64,000 bases of DNA from Diphasiastrum complanatum (taxonomy: Eukaryota; Streptophyta; Lycopodiopsida; Lycopodiales; Lycopodiaceae), in contig CM055095.1 of the NCBI GenBank assembly GCA_029204225.1, positions 33,295,732-33,359,731 of the forward strand, written 5' to 3'. Positions within the stretch are counted from its first letter, which is position 1; the number at the start of each line of letters is the position of its first letter. Under the pieces are notes generated by a model. That model worked only from the letters and a program-made list of their open reading frames with translations. It searched no databases and was not told the origin of the DNA. A program made the position numbers and the translations under genes. Positions 25,341 to 38,172 of this stretch are shown piece by piece.

Positions 25341-25380
25341 AATAATAACCACCTGCCAAACTAGAGTTAGGCCCAATATG

Positions 25381-25934
25381 GCCACATATACTGACAAACC
25401 CAGGCTATGCCCCTGAGTATAGCATAATGAACTCAAAATCACTGTACAAGCTAATTTCTTCCTACGTGTGGCTACCCGGCTAACCCAAGTAGCCGTCTAC
25501 GGCATCAGTGCCCGATCAATATATCCTAACGGGTCACGTCCAGAACACAACCATATATAGTAAACCAAATAAACTGTACACCAATTACATCATCACATCT
25601 AGAGCTTACATAGAATGTATATCAGATTAACTCTGATTTCTAATCGTGTGATCTTCATCTACAATTTTTCCAACAACAACACTGAGATCTTGGGAATTGT
25701 GCGATGGACGACTCAAGCTTTGCAATCTAGGGGTGGAGAGAGGAATCTCTACTTCTACCCTTGGAAGATTCACATTTATGCACAACTGCAGGTGGTGAGG
25801 GAGATGAAATATCACGCTCCTACACATGGTGTGCCCTCCTTGGCTTGCTTTGCTTTCTATTGCACCTAGGAGAACATGACTTCTCTCATTAGGCTTTGGC
25901 CTAGTTGTGAAAGCACTCTTGAGTACATGATCAT
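25381..25934. other. No recognisable gene
   Basis: Sequence between the copia gag fragment and the histone-like pseudogene. The minus frame open over 25627-26043 has recognisable histone-like content only at its upstream end, above 25935. Confidence 0.4.
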
Positions 25935-26720
25935 ATGTGTTCTTAAGCCTTATGACAAGTAACATATCTTTCGACATTATGGTGACTCTCTTTTCATGCA
26001 TATAGATGATTAACCAATGATATATTGCTTCTTGATGCTCCAAGCAATGGCTAATATACCTACACTAAACATAAAATTAGAAGTGCATCTCTTATCATCA
26101 ATATTGCTTTCCCAATCAACATTTGAAAAATCAACTGAAATTGTCTTGAATGGTAAGGAAGATATGTCTTTAGTAGAGTTTTGGAGTAAAAGATTGTGAC
26201 ATCCCCAGTTTAGGTGCCTTAATACTTTTCTTAGAAGGTCAATCGTGGATGGATGCAAGATGGAATCCGTAGTCCTCGATAATATTATGTAGTACTGGTA
26301 AAGAAAAAGCTTTTTTGTTCTTACCTTTTTAGAAAAGAAGCTAAACATTTGGTCAATCTATTTGTGAGAGTAACCACCAATAAACATCCTATTTTGCTAG
26401 CTGCTATTTGAATTTTAGTTTCTCTGACAGTATTTTCACGTTGCAAGTAGAGAATCTCAAAAAGACTATTACCAAAAATCTACATAGAAGTCCTCATAAG
26501 TTGTATGGAGGGCCTCTAGTGTTGTGATGTTCCACCTCACATCATGCGAGAAAGATTTGATAACTTCTCTCACAAAGCGATAGAAGAGAGACTTGGGAAT
26601 CAAAAGTTTTGTTGTTCTATTGGAAGCATTCATATATCCCTGAGATATGGGCATCTCTTTTGGCTATTCTCACCCTTGTAGGTTTAATAGCCGGACTACT
26701 AGAGGCACAAACGTAGTTAA
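25935..26720 (-). pseudogene. Histone H3/CENH3-like pseudogene, interrupted
   Basis: Two minus-strand segments align in order with the histone-fold part of H3. The first (about 26720-26473) has YLRDI, then ECFQ, then RTTKLLIPKSLFYRFVREV followed by SFSHDVRW, LEAL and YEDFYVDF. These parallel the LREIRKYQ, LLIPxxPFxRLVREI, DVxRW, ALxALQE and EDxLVxLFED pattern; LLIP and DVRW favour CENH3 over canonical H3. It ends at TTTTTG|GTAATAG, donor-like. The second (about 26020-25935) reads YMHEKRVTIMSKDMLL, parallel to AIHAKRVTIMPKDIQL. Frameshifts near 26630 and a divergent sequence mark it as a pseudogene. The gap holds a copia RNase H fragment on the same strand. Confidence 0.6.
26040..26350 (-). 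mobile_element. Copia RNase H fragment
   Basis: The minus frame contains LRKVLRHLNWG, then FSNVDWESNIDDKRCTSNFM and IAWSIKKQ. These match the order RxLRYLKG, DxDWAGxxDDRRSTSGY and ISWxSKKQ of copia RNase H. It stops exactly where SKKQ should continue into the EAEY motif, next to the second histone-like segment. It is from a lineage other than element C. Confidence 0.7.
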
Positions 26721-27526
26721 TCTCATTGTATGCTTTGTACAAGATGACATGCTCATGTATCACAACGATGCAATGAGAGGACAGTGAGCATGAGAAGAGG
26801 CTGAGGCACATGTCGTGACAATACAACTCTGGGATATCGATACGACATGGGAAGGAGGGTACTCTAGAGGAAGATATAGGCATTCATACATTGTGGCGAT
26901 ATGCGAGCACTATATGCACATATTACAGGAGCAAACATCTAGAAAAAAAAACCCAAAAATATTGCAAGGAGCACTTATGTAGGGGTGGAAATTTTCAAAT
27001 AATTATGTTCTCATGTGCGATAAAAAATTCTAGATCATGCATCGGCATGGAAAGATTCTCATGTGCATGTGTCATGATATTTTGCCATACGATTCTAACA
27101 ATGATGATATGTTTGCCATACGATTCTAACACATGTACATGTTGCCTTCGGCTTGAGCCACATGTCCATGCGAGAGATACAACCAAAATTTTGCATGTGT
27201 GAGTAGTACAGTAGGCTTATGCGCCATGTGTGCATCATGTGCCATTTGTTGTGACATTATATAGCCACTAGACTTCACACACATGTCATCTTTTCATTCT
27301 CTAACACGTGTCCTCTTGTTATTCCACTAAAATCTGGCACGTGCAGAATTCTAATCGTTGAATTGTCTACATGTGTTTGGTTCAATCGAGTTCCAAGGCA
27401 CTATATATATTCCACTCTACTCATTTTTTGGGTTTCACATTTTCCAGACCTGGAGGGCATGGTTTTAGACTCATTCTTTCCAATATCACCATGATGTGAG
27501 AGAAGTTGCCTTTTGTTGTATCATTT
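26721..27526. other. No gene; sequence split by element A
   Basis: Contains a 19-bp direct repeat (TTTGCCATACGATTCTAAC near 27072 and 27110) and a TATATATATT box near 27402. The sequence stops at the insertion site of element A and presumably resumes at 32586. No coding signal was recognised. Confidence 0.4.
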
Positions 27527-28346
27527 TGTTGAATTTCACACGTGTGGATTGTCCACTACATGTACTTGTGATCTCCTAAGGTGTGTAGATGCACCAAGAT
27601 CAAGACTAGATTGAGATTCAAGATCTATCTTTGATTCTATGGCAAAAACACACTACTACATGCATTCAATCACTTCCAACTCTCACTCACACATGTGGGA
27701 AGTGTTCCAAAAGTATTCTAAGTAAAAACAAGCTGCTCTCCTTGGGTAGAGAGAGAAAAACCATCATGAACTCTCGGGTAGAGAGAGAAAGCTAGAAATT
27801 CAATGACACTCAAAATCCACTCAATCTCAAAATCAATTAGATCCAAAAGGAGGAGTACAATGATACTAATAGATTCATGAGCTGCCACTATGCTTAACTA
27901 TGATTGGATCACACTTTGCCACCTCTTAATCCTATTGGACCATTGATCCATGCACCTCTAAATTCTATTGGACTATATTCAAGCACACCTCAATTTTCTA
28001 TTGGACCTCACAAGGTTCCACCTCTAAATCCTATTGGACCTCTTAAGCTTCATCAAACAAAAGCATGACACTTGTCTACACTCTAATTGGCACAAGTTTG
28101 GCTCTATTTTGGCTCAATATTGGCATTACAAGTGGAAATGGATAATTTGCCATCTATGCCAAATTTGACCCTATCAACATCCTACACCTAAATGCTTGAC
28201 TATGAAATTCTATGAGACCCCTATATCAAACATTTTGATTTACTTTACAATTCTCCACACGTGGGAACATCCTCCACACATTTGAGATTCACTTACAAAC
28301 TTCTATCATAAAAAATACCAAGCTAGATTTTTGCCAATTTCTCACA
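27527..28346 (-). repeat. Element A 3' LTR
   Basis: TGTTG at 27527 to CTCACA at 28346. It contains two CACGTG palindromes (27539-27544 and 28258-28263) and two GGGTAGAGAGAGAAA boxes near 27745 and 27778. It is repeated at 31766-32585. Confidence 0.95.
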
Positions 28347-28358
28347 CTCCTAGATCAC
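28347..28358 (-). other. Element A polypurine tract
   Basis: On the minus strand GATCTAGGAG abuts the 3' LTR. The GGAG ending is shared with elements B, C and E (GAGGAG), as expected for the plus-strand primer. Confidence 0.5.
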
Positions 28359-28701
28359 TTGAGAAGTTTGTAAATCTTTTTGAGTGGATCCTTTGGTATG
28401 CATAAGAAGTGAAGATCAGCCAAGGGATCCATCATAGCAGCACCCTCACCATATCCATGATAAGATCTCTTTGGTAGAGATCTCTTGCCAATGCCTTTGA
28501 AGAGTGCTCCACCAATATGCCACTATTATCATGGGCTTCCTCCATGCTTGATGATGATCTTTGCCTTGAAAGTTCCACTTGCATGATGGCTCCACCATAA
28601 ATAGAGAAATCCGAGGCTTCCAAGCCTCATAAGGATCATGGAGATCAAGATCATAAGATGTGAAAAAATGATGATCATCAAGATTATGCTTTCTAGCTTG
28701 A

Positions 28702-29442
28702 CTAGTCCATATCCATGATGGATCTAATCTTGATATCAAATACTATCTTGATCTTTTTTAGGCTGGTTACTCTCTCAAGGATGTAAGTGTCCACTTTGGA
28801 TGCTACACTTAATCTCAAGAGGAGTTTACAATTTGCCTCAAAACATGTGAAAACATGATTTTCAAAAAAGTGAGTAACAAGCTCAATCTTGTTCTTACTA
28901 GAACCAAGAGCATACTTTTGATAATACAATATCTTGCTTTCAAAAAGTATTGGAAACATATCTAAGTCAATAATGACAAGAAACATGTCCATACCATAAG
29001 CATCATACAAAACTAGTATAACTTTTCTTGAACTCTGAGATCCAAAAAATTCAATGAAGCAAGATAACATATCAAGCAAAGGAAGAGAAGCATATATGAA
29101 TGTGTTGTAGTAGATACAACATGAAAGATGCCCCTCTTTGCCATGTAAAGTGAGCCATAAAGACTCGGCCATGCATCTTGAAGATCTTCTTGAAATCATA
29201 TGAAGAAGAGACTCCTCCTCACACCTCGGCCCCATCATAACTTGAATACCTTCAAAAGAGATAACTTGTGATGCTTCTTGAGAAGCCTTGATCTCGGCCA
29301 CTTCCAAGATTGAATCTTAATGCAATATGACGTCTCTATTCACAATCACTTTTGAAATAGAGAGTGTAAAGACACTAAAGGCCTCCTTGATGGATGAGTA
29401 TCCAATCATGATCCATGAGCTTGGATCATCCTTCCTCCTTGT
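28702..29442 (-). pseudogene. Element A integrase tail plus unidentified C-terminal ORF ('ORFX')
   Basis: The first part (SSWIMIGYSSIKEAFSVFTLS..., 29440-29150) matches the integrase hinge of element C (IMVGYSSTKKAYRVFILS). After about HGKEG the similarity to pol ends. The remaining ~130 residues (to a stop at 28702-28704) have no RT motif. They include SQSSRKVILVLYDAYGMDM, LDMFPILFESK and SVASKVDTYILERVTSLKK. One stop (near 29310) lies before the part that starts at 29307. The same protein occurs in B and, diverged and broken, in D. Its origin is unknown; capture of host or foreign sequence in place of RT is an inference. Confidence 0.6.
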
Positions 29443-30126
29443 TTACAAGGGAATATGTGCAAAGCAAGCACTACCAAGTTCACTAAGGTGATCAACCTTA
29501 GGCTTCATCTTGAATAAACCTTCATATGGTGCTATTCCTTCAAGAGCTCCAGTACTCCTCAAAGCTTTGATCTTCAATGAGAATTGCTTCTCAACATATG
29601 CTTTGAATAATAAGGAATAATCATACACCATAATACTTGAAGAGAGAAGATATGTGCATCTTGTGTGATCATCCTCCTTTGAAATATTGGACATATAAGA
29701 AACATCAACAGAGTTTGCACTCTCACTTGGATACAGTTTGTAGATGCCTTCAAATCTTGATCCATATGCAAGGATCTCACCATCCTTCTTGATCACACAA
29801 TTTTCAATATTGAAATTGACATCAAAGCCACTATCAAGAAGTTGGCCAACACTTAAGATGTTCTTTGTAAGCTTTGGGACAAAAAGAACATTGTTGAGAA
29901 AGAGATCTTTGGAAGATGCAAGCTTCAAGTAAATCATCCCTACTCCTTCAATATTGCACTCATGCTTACTTGCAATGTATATGGTCTTCTTGACTCCATC
30001 ATAAGGCATAATATATGAAAAAAAGTGCTTGGAGCCACACATATGTGAAGATGCTCCACTATCAATATACCATGAGTCATCCTTGTTGAAGGTGGAAGAG
30101 GAGAAGCTTGATGCCATAAGAGAGCC
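29443..30126 (-). pseudogene. Element A protease and shortened integrase
   Basis: WYIDSGASSHMC is the copia protease active site (about residue 20 of this part). ILSVGQLLDSGFDVNF follows, as in all copia proteases. Then only a short integrase piece remains (FKAYVEKQFSLKIKALRS), joined directly to the C-terminal VDHLSELGS part. The HHCC zinc finger and the DDE core are deleted, so the integrase is dead. A stop at 29443-29445 ends it. Confidence 0.85.
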
Positions 30127-31008
30127 TTATCCATCACTTGCAATATAGTCTTCTTTCTCATTGGCGATGTTGGCTTGATTGAGTTGATTCTTCTTCTTGA
30201 AGCAATTGGTGGCATAATGGCCTTTCTTGCCACAATAAAAGCACTTGATCTTCTTCTTCTTGAGATTTGAAGTAGAAGCATGATAGGTATTCTCCTCCTC
30301 CTCTCCATCTTGGTCTTTAGCTTTGTCATTAGAGAAGTGATGGTGTTGCTTCTTACTCCTCTCTTTGTGCTTGGCAAATAGAACTTTGCCATCATCATGA
30401 TTGAGTGATAGCTTGTCCATCCTCAAGAGTTTGTACTCTTGTCTTGATTCTTCAGAAATAAGCACACTTTAAAGGGCCTCCAAACTTGGCAGCTCCTCCT
30501 TAATGGCATAGGATTGGATAAGGTTGTCATATTCATCTCTCAAGCCATTGAGAATGACTTGGACTAGCTCACTTTGATTGATTGAGTCACCAATACATGC
30601 AAGCTCCCTATGAATATCCTTGACTCTCAAAACATAATTAGATGCATTCTCATCACTCTTTTGACTACTTTGAAATATTTGATTTCTAAGAGTGAGGAGC
30701 CTACAGGTGTTCTTAGCCTCATAGATGGACTTGAGACAATCCCAAGCTTCCTTGGATGTAGAACAATCACCAATCTCCCTCAATATCTCATTAGAGACAT
30801 TCATCTTAATGTAGTGGAGAGCCATCCTAGCTCTCTTCTTGTATTTTTGAACTTCTTGAAGGACTTGAGGCTCCTCCTCAATCCCAAGTACAATGTCCAT
30901 CACATCTTGGAGTATCAAGATGGACTCCATCCTCAACTTCCATATTGAATAATTGGAAGTAGACAATCTCTCACTTGGTTGCAACAAGTATGAACTCATT
31001 GAAGTCAT
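30127..31008 (-). pseudogene. Element A gag
   Basis: The chosen start is the Met at 31008 (MTSMSSYLLQPSERL), which corresponds to the gag starts of the related elements. It holds the UBN2-type gag (YSIWKLRMESILILQD, KEAWDCLKSIYEAKNT, ELVQVILNGL) and a complete CCHC zinc knuckle (CFYCGKKGHYATNC) near 30210-30250. In-frame stops lie at 30469-30471, in the middle, and at 30127-30129, exactly at the gag-protease junction. The same two stops occur in element B. Confidence 0.88.
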
Positions 31009-31752
31009 GTAAAGTGGAGATAAATAAAAGTGATGAACAAAAAATGTTGCTTCTCTCTCACTATAGGATCCAATAATGGTGTGGTACCATCTCCTATGCA
31101 AGATCTTGCAACAAACTGTGAGATGATTCTCACTAGCTATCTCAATCTCTCCAAAACTAGATCTACCTCACATCAAATGATGGAGTATGGGCAAAGTTAG
31201 GATCAAACACTCTTAGCATGTGTGAAATACACTAAGAAACCAAATTTGACTCAAATACAATGATATTGCATGAAACAAAATGGCTAAGATCTCAAAACAG
31301 TGCCTAGATCACATATAGATGAGATTGGTAAGCATTCAACTGTGATTTTGGATCAAAAAAGCAATCTTTTGACCAAACCAAATGTGTCCACCCAGGTCTA
31401 GGTGCCCTACCTAACCCTCTTCAAAAGCTTATAACTTTTGATTGGCTCAACCAAATGGAATGAAACTGATTGCATCAAAAACTAGACAAAAATAGCTTCA
31501 AAAGAAGCTATCTAGCAAGATTTTTGGATCAAACATGAAAGAGAACTCCCAAACTGAAATTGGATGTGCCTCACACGTGTCTGAGCACCTGATTCCGTAC
31601 AGTACCAGGTCAGACCCAATCAATGTCCTTTTGATCTCTTTTGATCCAAAATTGAACAAGATAGCTAGGAAAATGGGCCTTGACAATTTCTAGCTCAAGA
31701 TTGATGAATAGTTTTCACTCAAATGGATCAAAATGCATGGTAACCTTAGGTA
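31009..31752 (-). other. Element A leader
   Basis: Untranslated leader between primer site and gag. It resembles the leaders of B and C throughout. A and C share a block with TACTGTACGGAATCAGGTGC that is shortened in B. No (GA)n tract is present, unlike D and G. Confidence 0.7.
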
Positions 31753-31765
31753 GGCTCTGATACCA
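31753..31765 (-). other. Element A primer-binding site
   Basis: TGGTATCAGAGCC on the minus strand, complementary to the 3' end of plant initiator Met tRNA, immediately inside the 5' LTR. Confidence 0.95.
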
Positions 31766-32585
31766 TGTTGAATTTCACACGTGTGGATTGTCCACTACAT
31801 GTACTTGTGATCTCCTAAGGTGTGTAGATGCACCAAGATCAAGACTAGATTGAGATTCAAGATCTATCTTTGATTCTATGGCAAAAACACACTACTACAT
31901 GCATTCAATCACTTCCAACTCTCACTCACACATGTGGGAAGTGTTCCAAAAGTATTCTAAGTAAAAACAAGCTGCTCTCCTCGGGTAGAGAGAGAAAAAC
32001 CATCATGAGCTCTCGGGTAGAGAGAGAAAGCTAGAAATTCAATGACACTCAAAATCCACTCAATCTCAAAATCAATTAGATCCAAAAGGAGGAGTACAAT
32101 GATACTAATAGATTCATGAGCTACCACTATGCTTAACTATGATTGGATCACACTTTGCCACCTCTTAATCCTATTGGACCATTGATCCATGCACCTCTAA
32201 ATTCTATTGGACTATATTCAAGCACACCTCAATTTTCTATTGGACCTCACAAGGTTCCACCTCTAAATCCTATTGGACCTCTTAGGCTTCATCAAACAAA
32301 AGCATGACACTTGTCTACACTCTAATTGGCACAAGTTTGGCTCTATTTTGGCTCAATATTGGCATTACAAGTGGAAATGGATAATTTGCCATCTATGCCA
32401 AATTTGACCCTATCAACATCCTACACCTAAATGCTTGACTATGAAATTCTATGAGACCCCTATATCAAACATTTTGATTTACTTTACAATTCTCCACACG
32501 TGGGAACATCCTCCACACATGTGAGATTCACTTACAAACTTCTATCATAAAAAATACCAAGCTAGATTTTTGCCAATTTCTCACA
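31766..32585 (-). repeat. Element A 5' LTR
   Basis: Same 820 bp as 27527-28346, with about five substitutions seen by eye. It carries the same two CACGTG palindromes (31778-31783 and 32497-32502). This copy would drive transcription of the element leftwards. Confidence 0.95.
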
Positions 32586-35500
32586 TCATTTACCATCTCT
32601 CGCATGGTTCCGCTACTCCAACTTTGGTGTATCAGCACAATGCATCTAGGGTCGACTTTCTGTCTTGCCCTTCCCTTTTCTCGTGTGGCTACAATATCCC
32701 ATTTCGATACTTACGTTCAAGTCTAGTTTACATGGCATTCTGAGCTAGTGTGTCTGAGGATAAGTTCCATTCTTCATTGACAAAGTTCCTTCAAGATGCC
32801 AATGTTGTGAGTAACACAGAGAAATTCAAAACATATTTCAATATGTCATTTGACATAAAGAGATTCGTTATTCAACATTGACATTATTTTTTAATCTTTA
32901 TAGATAGCTTTATGATTGTCTAAATTAGATCATGATGTTGATTGATGGCCTATGATTTTTTCATTTTAATGACCTAGTCCATGGTCAACCAGATGCATAA
33001 CCATAGATTCACAAAGCTTGTGGAAGATTTCAAACAAGTTGTCCACTGTGAGCAACACAATAGTTCATTTCATTTTGTGTAGAAAGACATGGCTTTCATT
33101 TTTTTATCTTTGTCTTGATTTCTAATGACATTGAGCCTTCCAGTGCAAGCACTCTAGCTCTTCTGTCTTCCGATGTTTCTATATTTTATGAGTCTCTCCT
33201 TGTCAATGAGGTCTTAGACGATGAAGAGGAGACACAGTTCGCTTCATAGAATGGCCCGACACAAGCACGTCAGCTGTCAATTATTCTTTTTCAAACATGG
33301 GGCCAGATGATCAAGGTAAGATACTTTTTTTGCATTTGCCTATGTATTATATGGATAATACTTCTTATTTATATTCCGTGAATGATATTGTTATTGTTAT
33401 CTATTCGAGAGAAGATGAGATCCTTTTCCTTTTTTCTAACATGATTAAGGAGTTTTTGGATTATCATTCACATGTGTGGAGCCTGTTTCCACATGTGAAT
33501 CATAGGCATAGGTTAGCTTGTACATGTGAATCACAGGCATGGGCATAGGTTTTTCAAGTTATGTTAGCCGATATTTTCACACGGGAAATCGGCCTAATAT
33601 TGAAGTTTAAGTTCGCAATAATTGAAAAAACCGACATGTAAAGCCCAGTTATTAGAGAAAAATCGGCACAAATTTGCCTTAGGTCTGGGTCCCAACCCGC
33701 CCCTAAAGTGGCTAGACACAGTTTAAAAGTAAGAAATTGACTTTTAAAAAAAAATCGTCAAAAATATTTTGTGGTCAAGTTTTGTAGACCGTGCCAAGAG
33801 TGCCGGTCCACATAGAATTGGGTACCAACCCGTCCTAAATGAGGCTAGAGCAAATTTTGCGAACTTAGAAATGGCCGGTAAATATTTTACGGCTTTTCAA
33901 AAAAAAGGCCAGTTGTAAAAAATAGTCGGTATGACCATGCTAAAATCTCACCATGAACTAGGTCCATTTTTATTAATATATGATCACTCAATGTAATTTT
34001 CAGGGAAACCGTGTTGTCGTGGGAGCCCTAGTCATGAATGCCAAAAAAGTCAACCGTAGAAGAAAAAAATCGAAAAAGAAAAGTTTCGGGTAAAAACGGG
34101 ACCAGGAAATATGGATTCAGTGTCAAGGAGTCACAGAAACCCTAACAGCAAAGTTTGGGCAATTTACGGGCAATTAACGAAATGTGTGGGCCAAGTGGTT
34201 ACCCAACAGGCCAAAAACCCAGACAAATGAGCAGTAGGCACACGACCCTTGAAAAAACGGAAAGGTCAAAAACGAAGATACCCAAAAAAAAAATGAAAGT
34301 CGCCTACTAAAAATAGGGGTTGAAAAAGGGCCTCACCCAAAATTTGAATAATAAATGCCAAAACACCTTGGAGGCTATAAAAATTGGGAGGTACACCCAC
34401 TAGCCATTGACATTTTGGGCTTCTAGGGTGTACAAAAGGGGAAACTTGAATGGCCTTTGACAAAAATGGCATCTTGGCTAGTTTTGGAAGAGAGCCTTGA
34501 ATGCACCACTCTCCCACTCTCTTATGGAGGCCACTAGGTGTACTATCAAATGGGTTGGGGGCAAATGGCAAAGAGGGCTTGAAGGGCATGAAGAATTACA
34601 AGATGGCATTTTGAAGGTGGACACTTGGGATTTACTATAAAAGGAGACCACTCTTTGTGTTAAGTTATAGTTGGATGATAGTTGGATAATGATGTGATAG
34701 TTGGATGATAGTTGGAATTTTGGATAATGAGATGATGTTGATAGTTGCTAAGTTGAGAGTGGAGAGTTTGATGAGTTTGATGTGATGTTGGTTGAGAGTC
34801 TTTTTGATGAGAACTTGTTTGCTTGAGGATGCTTGGAAGTTAGTTCCATTTTGGTGTAAGTGATTGTGAATGGTGGTGCTCTATGTTAGGGTTGTTAAAA
34901 TGTTAGTACTTGTGTATGTTAGTACTTTTGTGTGTTAGTATTTTAAGGAGTGGGTATGTTTGAGAGTTGAGAGTTGTAGTTGTCTTGTGATTTGGGAGTG
35001 ATGTTACTTACTATGTTTGCTTGCTCATATTGAGGAGTTGAGAGATTGTGGTTGTTTGTGTTGATTGCTTGGACCTCATTACTAGTGTGAGTTCATAGTT
35101 GAGTGCTTCAAATTACTTGGAGAGGATGTTTACTTGTTTTTGTTGAGAGGATTGATGGGTGAGAGTGATTTCTATCAAGAAGGTCTTGCTTGACATCTTG
35201 ACCTAAAATTATACTACATAGGATGTTGAATGATTTGGATGGCTCAAGAGTGACTTCAAGAGGTTTTATGCTCACTCTTGAGTTAGTTGCTATGAAAAAT
35301 GGCTCAAAATCATCTTCAAGAGATTTACTGTTCAATTTTGAATTGTCTTTGGTCAAGAAATTGATAAAAACTATAGAGCTTGCATGCAATAATAAGAGCG
35401 TGTTTACTAACTTTGAATAATATTAGTTACCTATCAAGATCTTAGCTAAGTACACAGATCTCAAACAAAGCATTGGTTGCTTGTTCAAAATGTAGCTCAA

Positions 35501-36520
35501 AATTGTAGGTCGTTGGCTACTTGTTCATGAGCCAATTAAAAAATGTGTTGTTGATTATTTGTTTAACAAATGGTTCAAAATTGTAGATCGTTATTGGCGA
35601 CATGTGCAAAAGCTAGTGTAAATATATAGGCTACCAAGTAGTTCTAAAAAAATATATTACAATAAGTTGTAGATTAATGCAAGTTGTATTTGTATAAGAT
35701 GGAAGTCTAGAATTTTAAAGTGAAAATCAATTTATTTTCATGATATTTTATGTTTCTATTCCATAAAGATATGAAACTTCGTCTTGTGAAATATATTATG
35801 AAAATGAAACTTTGACCAAGTTGAACCATTCACATTTATGATGGATATCTTCTTTAAACTTTGTACACCATACATCTAGTGCTTGACACACAGTTGTTTC
35901 CTAGAAGCTTTAACCAAGGATCATTGTATTCTTATATCATCCATTTGTGGGGTTAAACGTGAAAAATCATTGTAGTTTCTAGTTTTATTAAAAAATAGTA
36001 TGTTTTACTGGTTTCTCTTTAGTATGATCCCTTTTTCATGTTATTTTTAATCAAATGATGATCATGATTTTGAGATAGAATTGTTACTGCTTTGATTCAA
36101 ATATTTGTCACAATCACTTTCAAGATATGATGATGATGATATAACACTAGTCTTCATTGGACTTTTTGGATGTATTCTTCTCAAAATTCAAGACTAAGTT
36201 TTTGACAACAATTGTAATATCTTTTAAAGGTGTCATAGGCCCTTAATGACGATAACGATAGCTTTGTGAAAACGACATTCAATCTGCATAGGCATGGGTT
36301 ACTATTTAAAAAGTTTGTTGATTGATCTTTACTTTTTAAGTATATTTTCAAATTAACTATTTGATTTTCTTTTTTATGAAATTCAAATTGATTAGAAACA
36401 ATTTGAGAAAATTTTGATTTAAATCTTTCTAGTCTATTATTGCATTTAAAACCAATCAGTTGTACTATGCCACTTTTATTTTGAATGATCCTAGTACAAT
36501 CAAAGTTTATTCTCATTTTG
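32586..36520. other. Long stretch without recognisable gene; possible old LTR or promoter
   Basis: Nearly 4 kb. 33560-33950 is unusual in having several CGG/GCCGGT words. Two TATA-like boxes in plus orientation (GGCTATAAAAATTGGG near 34370 and ACTATAAAAGGAGACC near 34633) precede a G/T-rich run of AGTTGGATGATAGTTGG repeats (34660-34720) and GTTAGTACTT repeats (34905-34940). This might be a solo LTR or old promoter, but no ends were found. The rest is AT-rich with no coding signal. Confidence 0.4.
34660..34945. repeat. Degenerate G/T-rich short tandem repeats
   Basis: Imperfect copies of ATAGTTGGATGATAGTTGGA (34660-34720) and of TATGTTAGTACTT (34905-34945). Confidence 0.6.
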
Positions 36521-37308
36521 TGTGAAAAATTGACAAAATCTAGCTTGAATATTTTACAAGTTCTTGTAAGTATGTAAATATCACACGTGTGGAGCATGTT
36601 CCCATTTGTGAAAAATAGTCATAATCATGTTAGATTTATGTTGAGTTAGGCATTCTTGAAATTTTGTAGACATCTATCCACATGTTAGTAGGAGATAGGG
36701 CCAATATTGACTTTAGAGGCAAAATGGGCAAGTACACATGTAAAGTCACAATTAGGGCAAAAGTAGGATTTTATGTGGCTCGAGCTAGGTTAGGCTTGTT
36801 ACATTTGTCATGATGAGGAGATGTGTGACAATTCCCTATGTGTTGGCATGAGAGCTAGTGACTAATCAAAAGCTAAAAATCCACCAAATTGGTCCAATCA
36901 AATTTGAGGGCTCATAAGTCACTCAACCAACCAATCATGTTTCACTCCCCTTCACATTATATTACTACTTATATGTGTCTTAGATTCATTCTATATGAGT
37001 TTTTTGGAGTTAACGAGAGTTTCTACATTTTGAGCTATTTTGGTTTTCTCTCTCTACCCGAGTATGGGATGTTGGATTCTCTCTCTACCCGAGAGAAAGG
37101 CTTTTCCACACTTAGTTTTTTCATCCACAAGTCTCCACACGTGTGAATTACTTTTATGGTTGATATATGTATGTTTCATTGTGCTCTTGCCTTAGATTTG
37201 TGAGATAGATCTTGGATTTCAATCTATATATGTGCTTGACCTTTGTGCAATCATCAAGTCTTAGGAGATTCAACATGGTGTGAAATTCAACACGTGTGAA
37301 ATTCAACA
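36521..37308 (+). repeat. Element D 5' LTR
   Basis: TGTGAAAAATTGAC at 36521 to AATTCAACA at 37308, followed directly by the primer site. It contains the two TCTCTCTCTACCCGAG boxes (near 37045 and 37080) and two ACACGTGTG palindromes near its end. Confidence 0.85.
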
Positions 37309-37321
37309 TGGTATCAGTGCC
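37309..37321 (+). other. Element D primer-binding site
   Basis: TGGTATCAGTGCC, one change from the canonical initiator Met tRNA complement. Confidence 0.8.

Positions 37322-38172
<851 letters not shown>

Larger units (their letters stand above)
23983..25380 (+). mobile_element. Copia fragment: 5' LTR, primer site and gag
   Basis: A possible 430-bp LTR (TGTTAG at 23983 to TGACA at 24412) is followed at once by the initiator-Met-tRNA primer site and a decayed gag. Nothing of protease, integrase or RT was recognised before the sequence loses similarity near 25380. The LTR boundaries are inferred from TG...CA ends and the primer site, because no second LTR was found. Confidence 0.6.
27527..32585 (-). 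mobile_element. Copia element A, non-autonomous, near-intact ends
   Basis: Two 820-bp LTRs in direct orientation enclose a minus-strand gag, protease, a shortened integrase remnant and an unidentified C-terminal ORF. RT and RNase H are missing. TCATTT lies immediately outside both ends (27521-27526 and 32586-32591), giving a target duplication of 5 or 6 bp. By eye the LTRs differ at about five positions, so the insertion is young. Four in-frame stops but no frameshift interrupt the single frame running from 31008 to 28702. Confidence 0.92.

Noticed and set aside
26890-27202. Overlapping plus and minus open frames
   Set aside because: Neither has a recognisable motif, and both span the short direct repeat near 27072-27130.
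30610-30948. 112-residue open frame antisense to gag of element A (also in B and C)
   Set aside because: Its conservation follows from the gag on the other strand; no independent motif.
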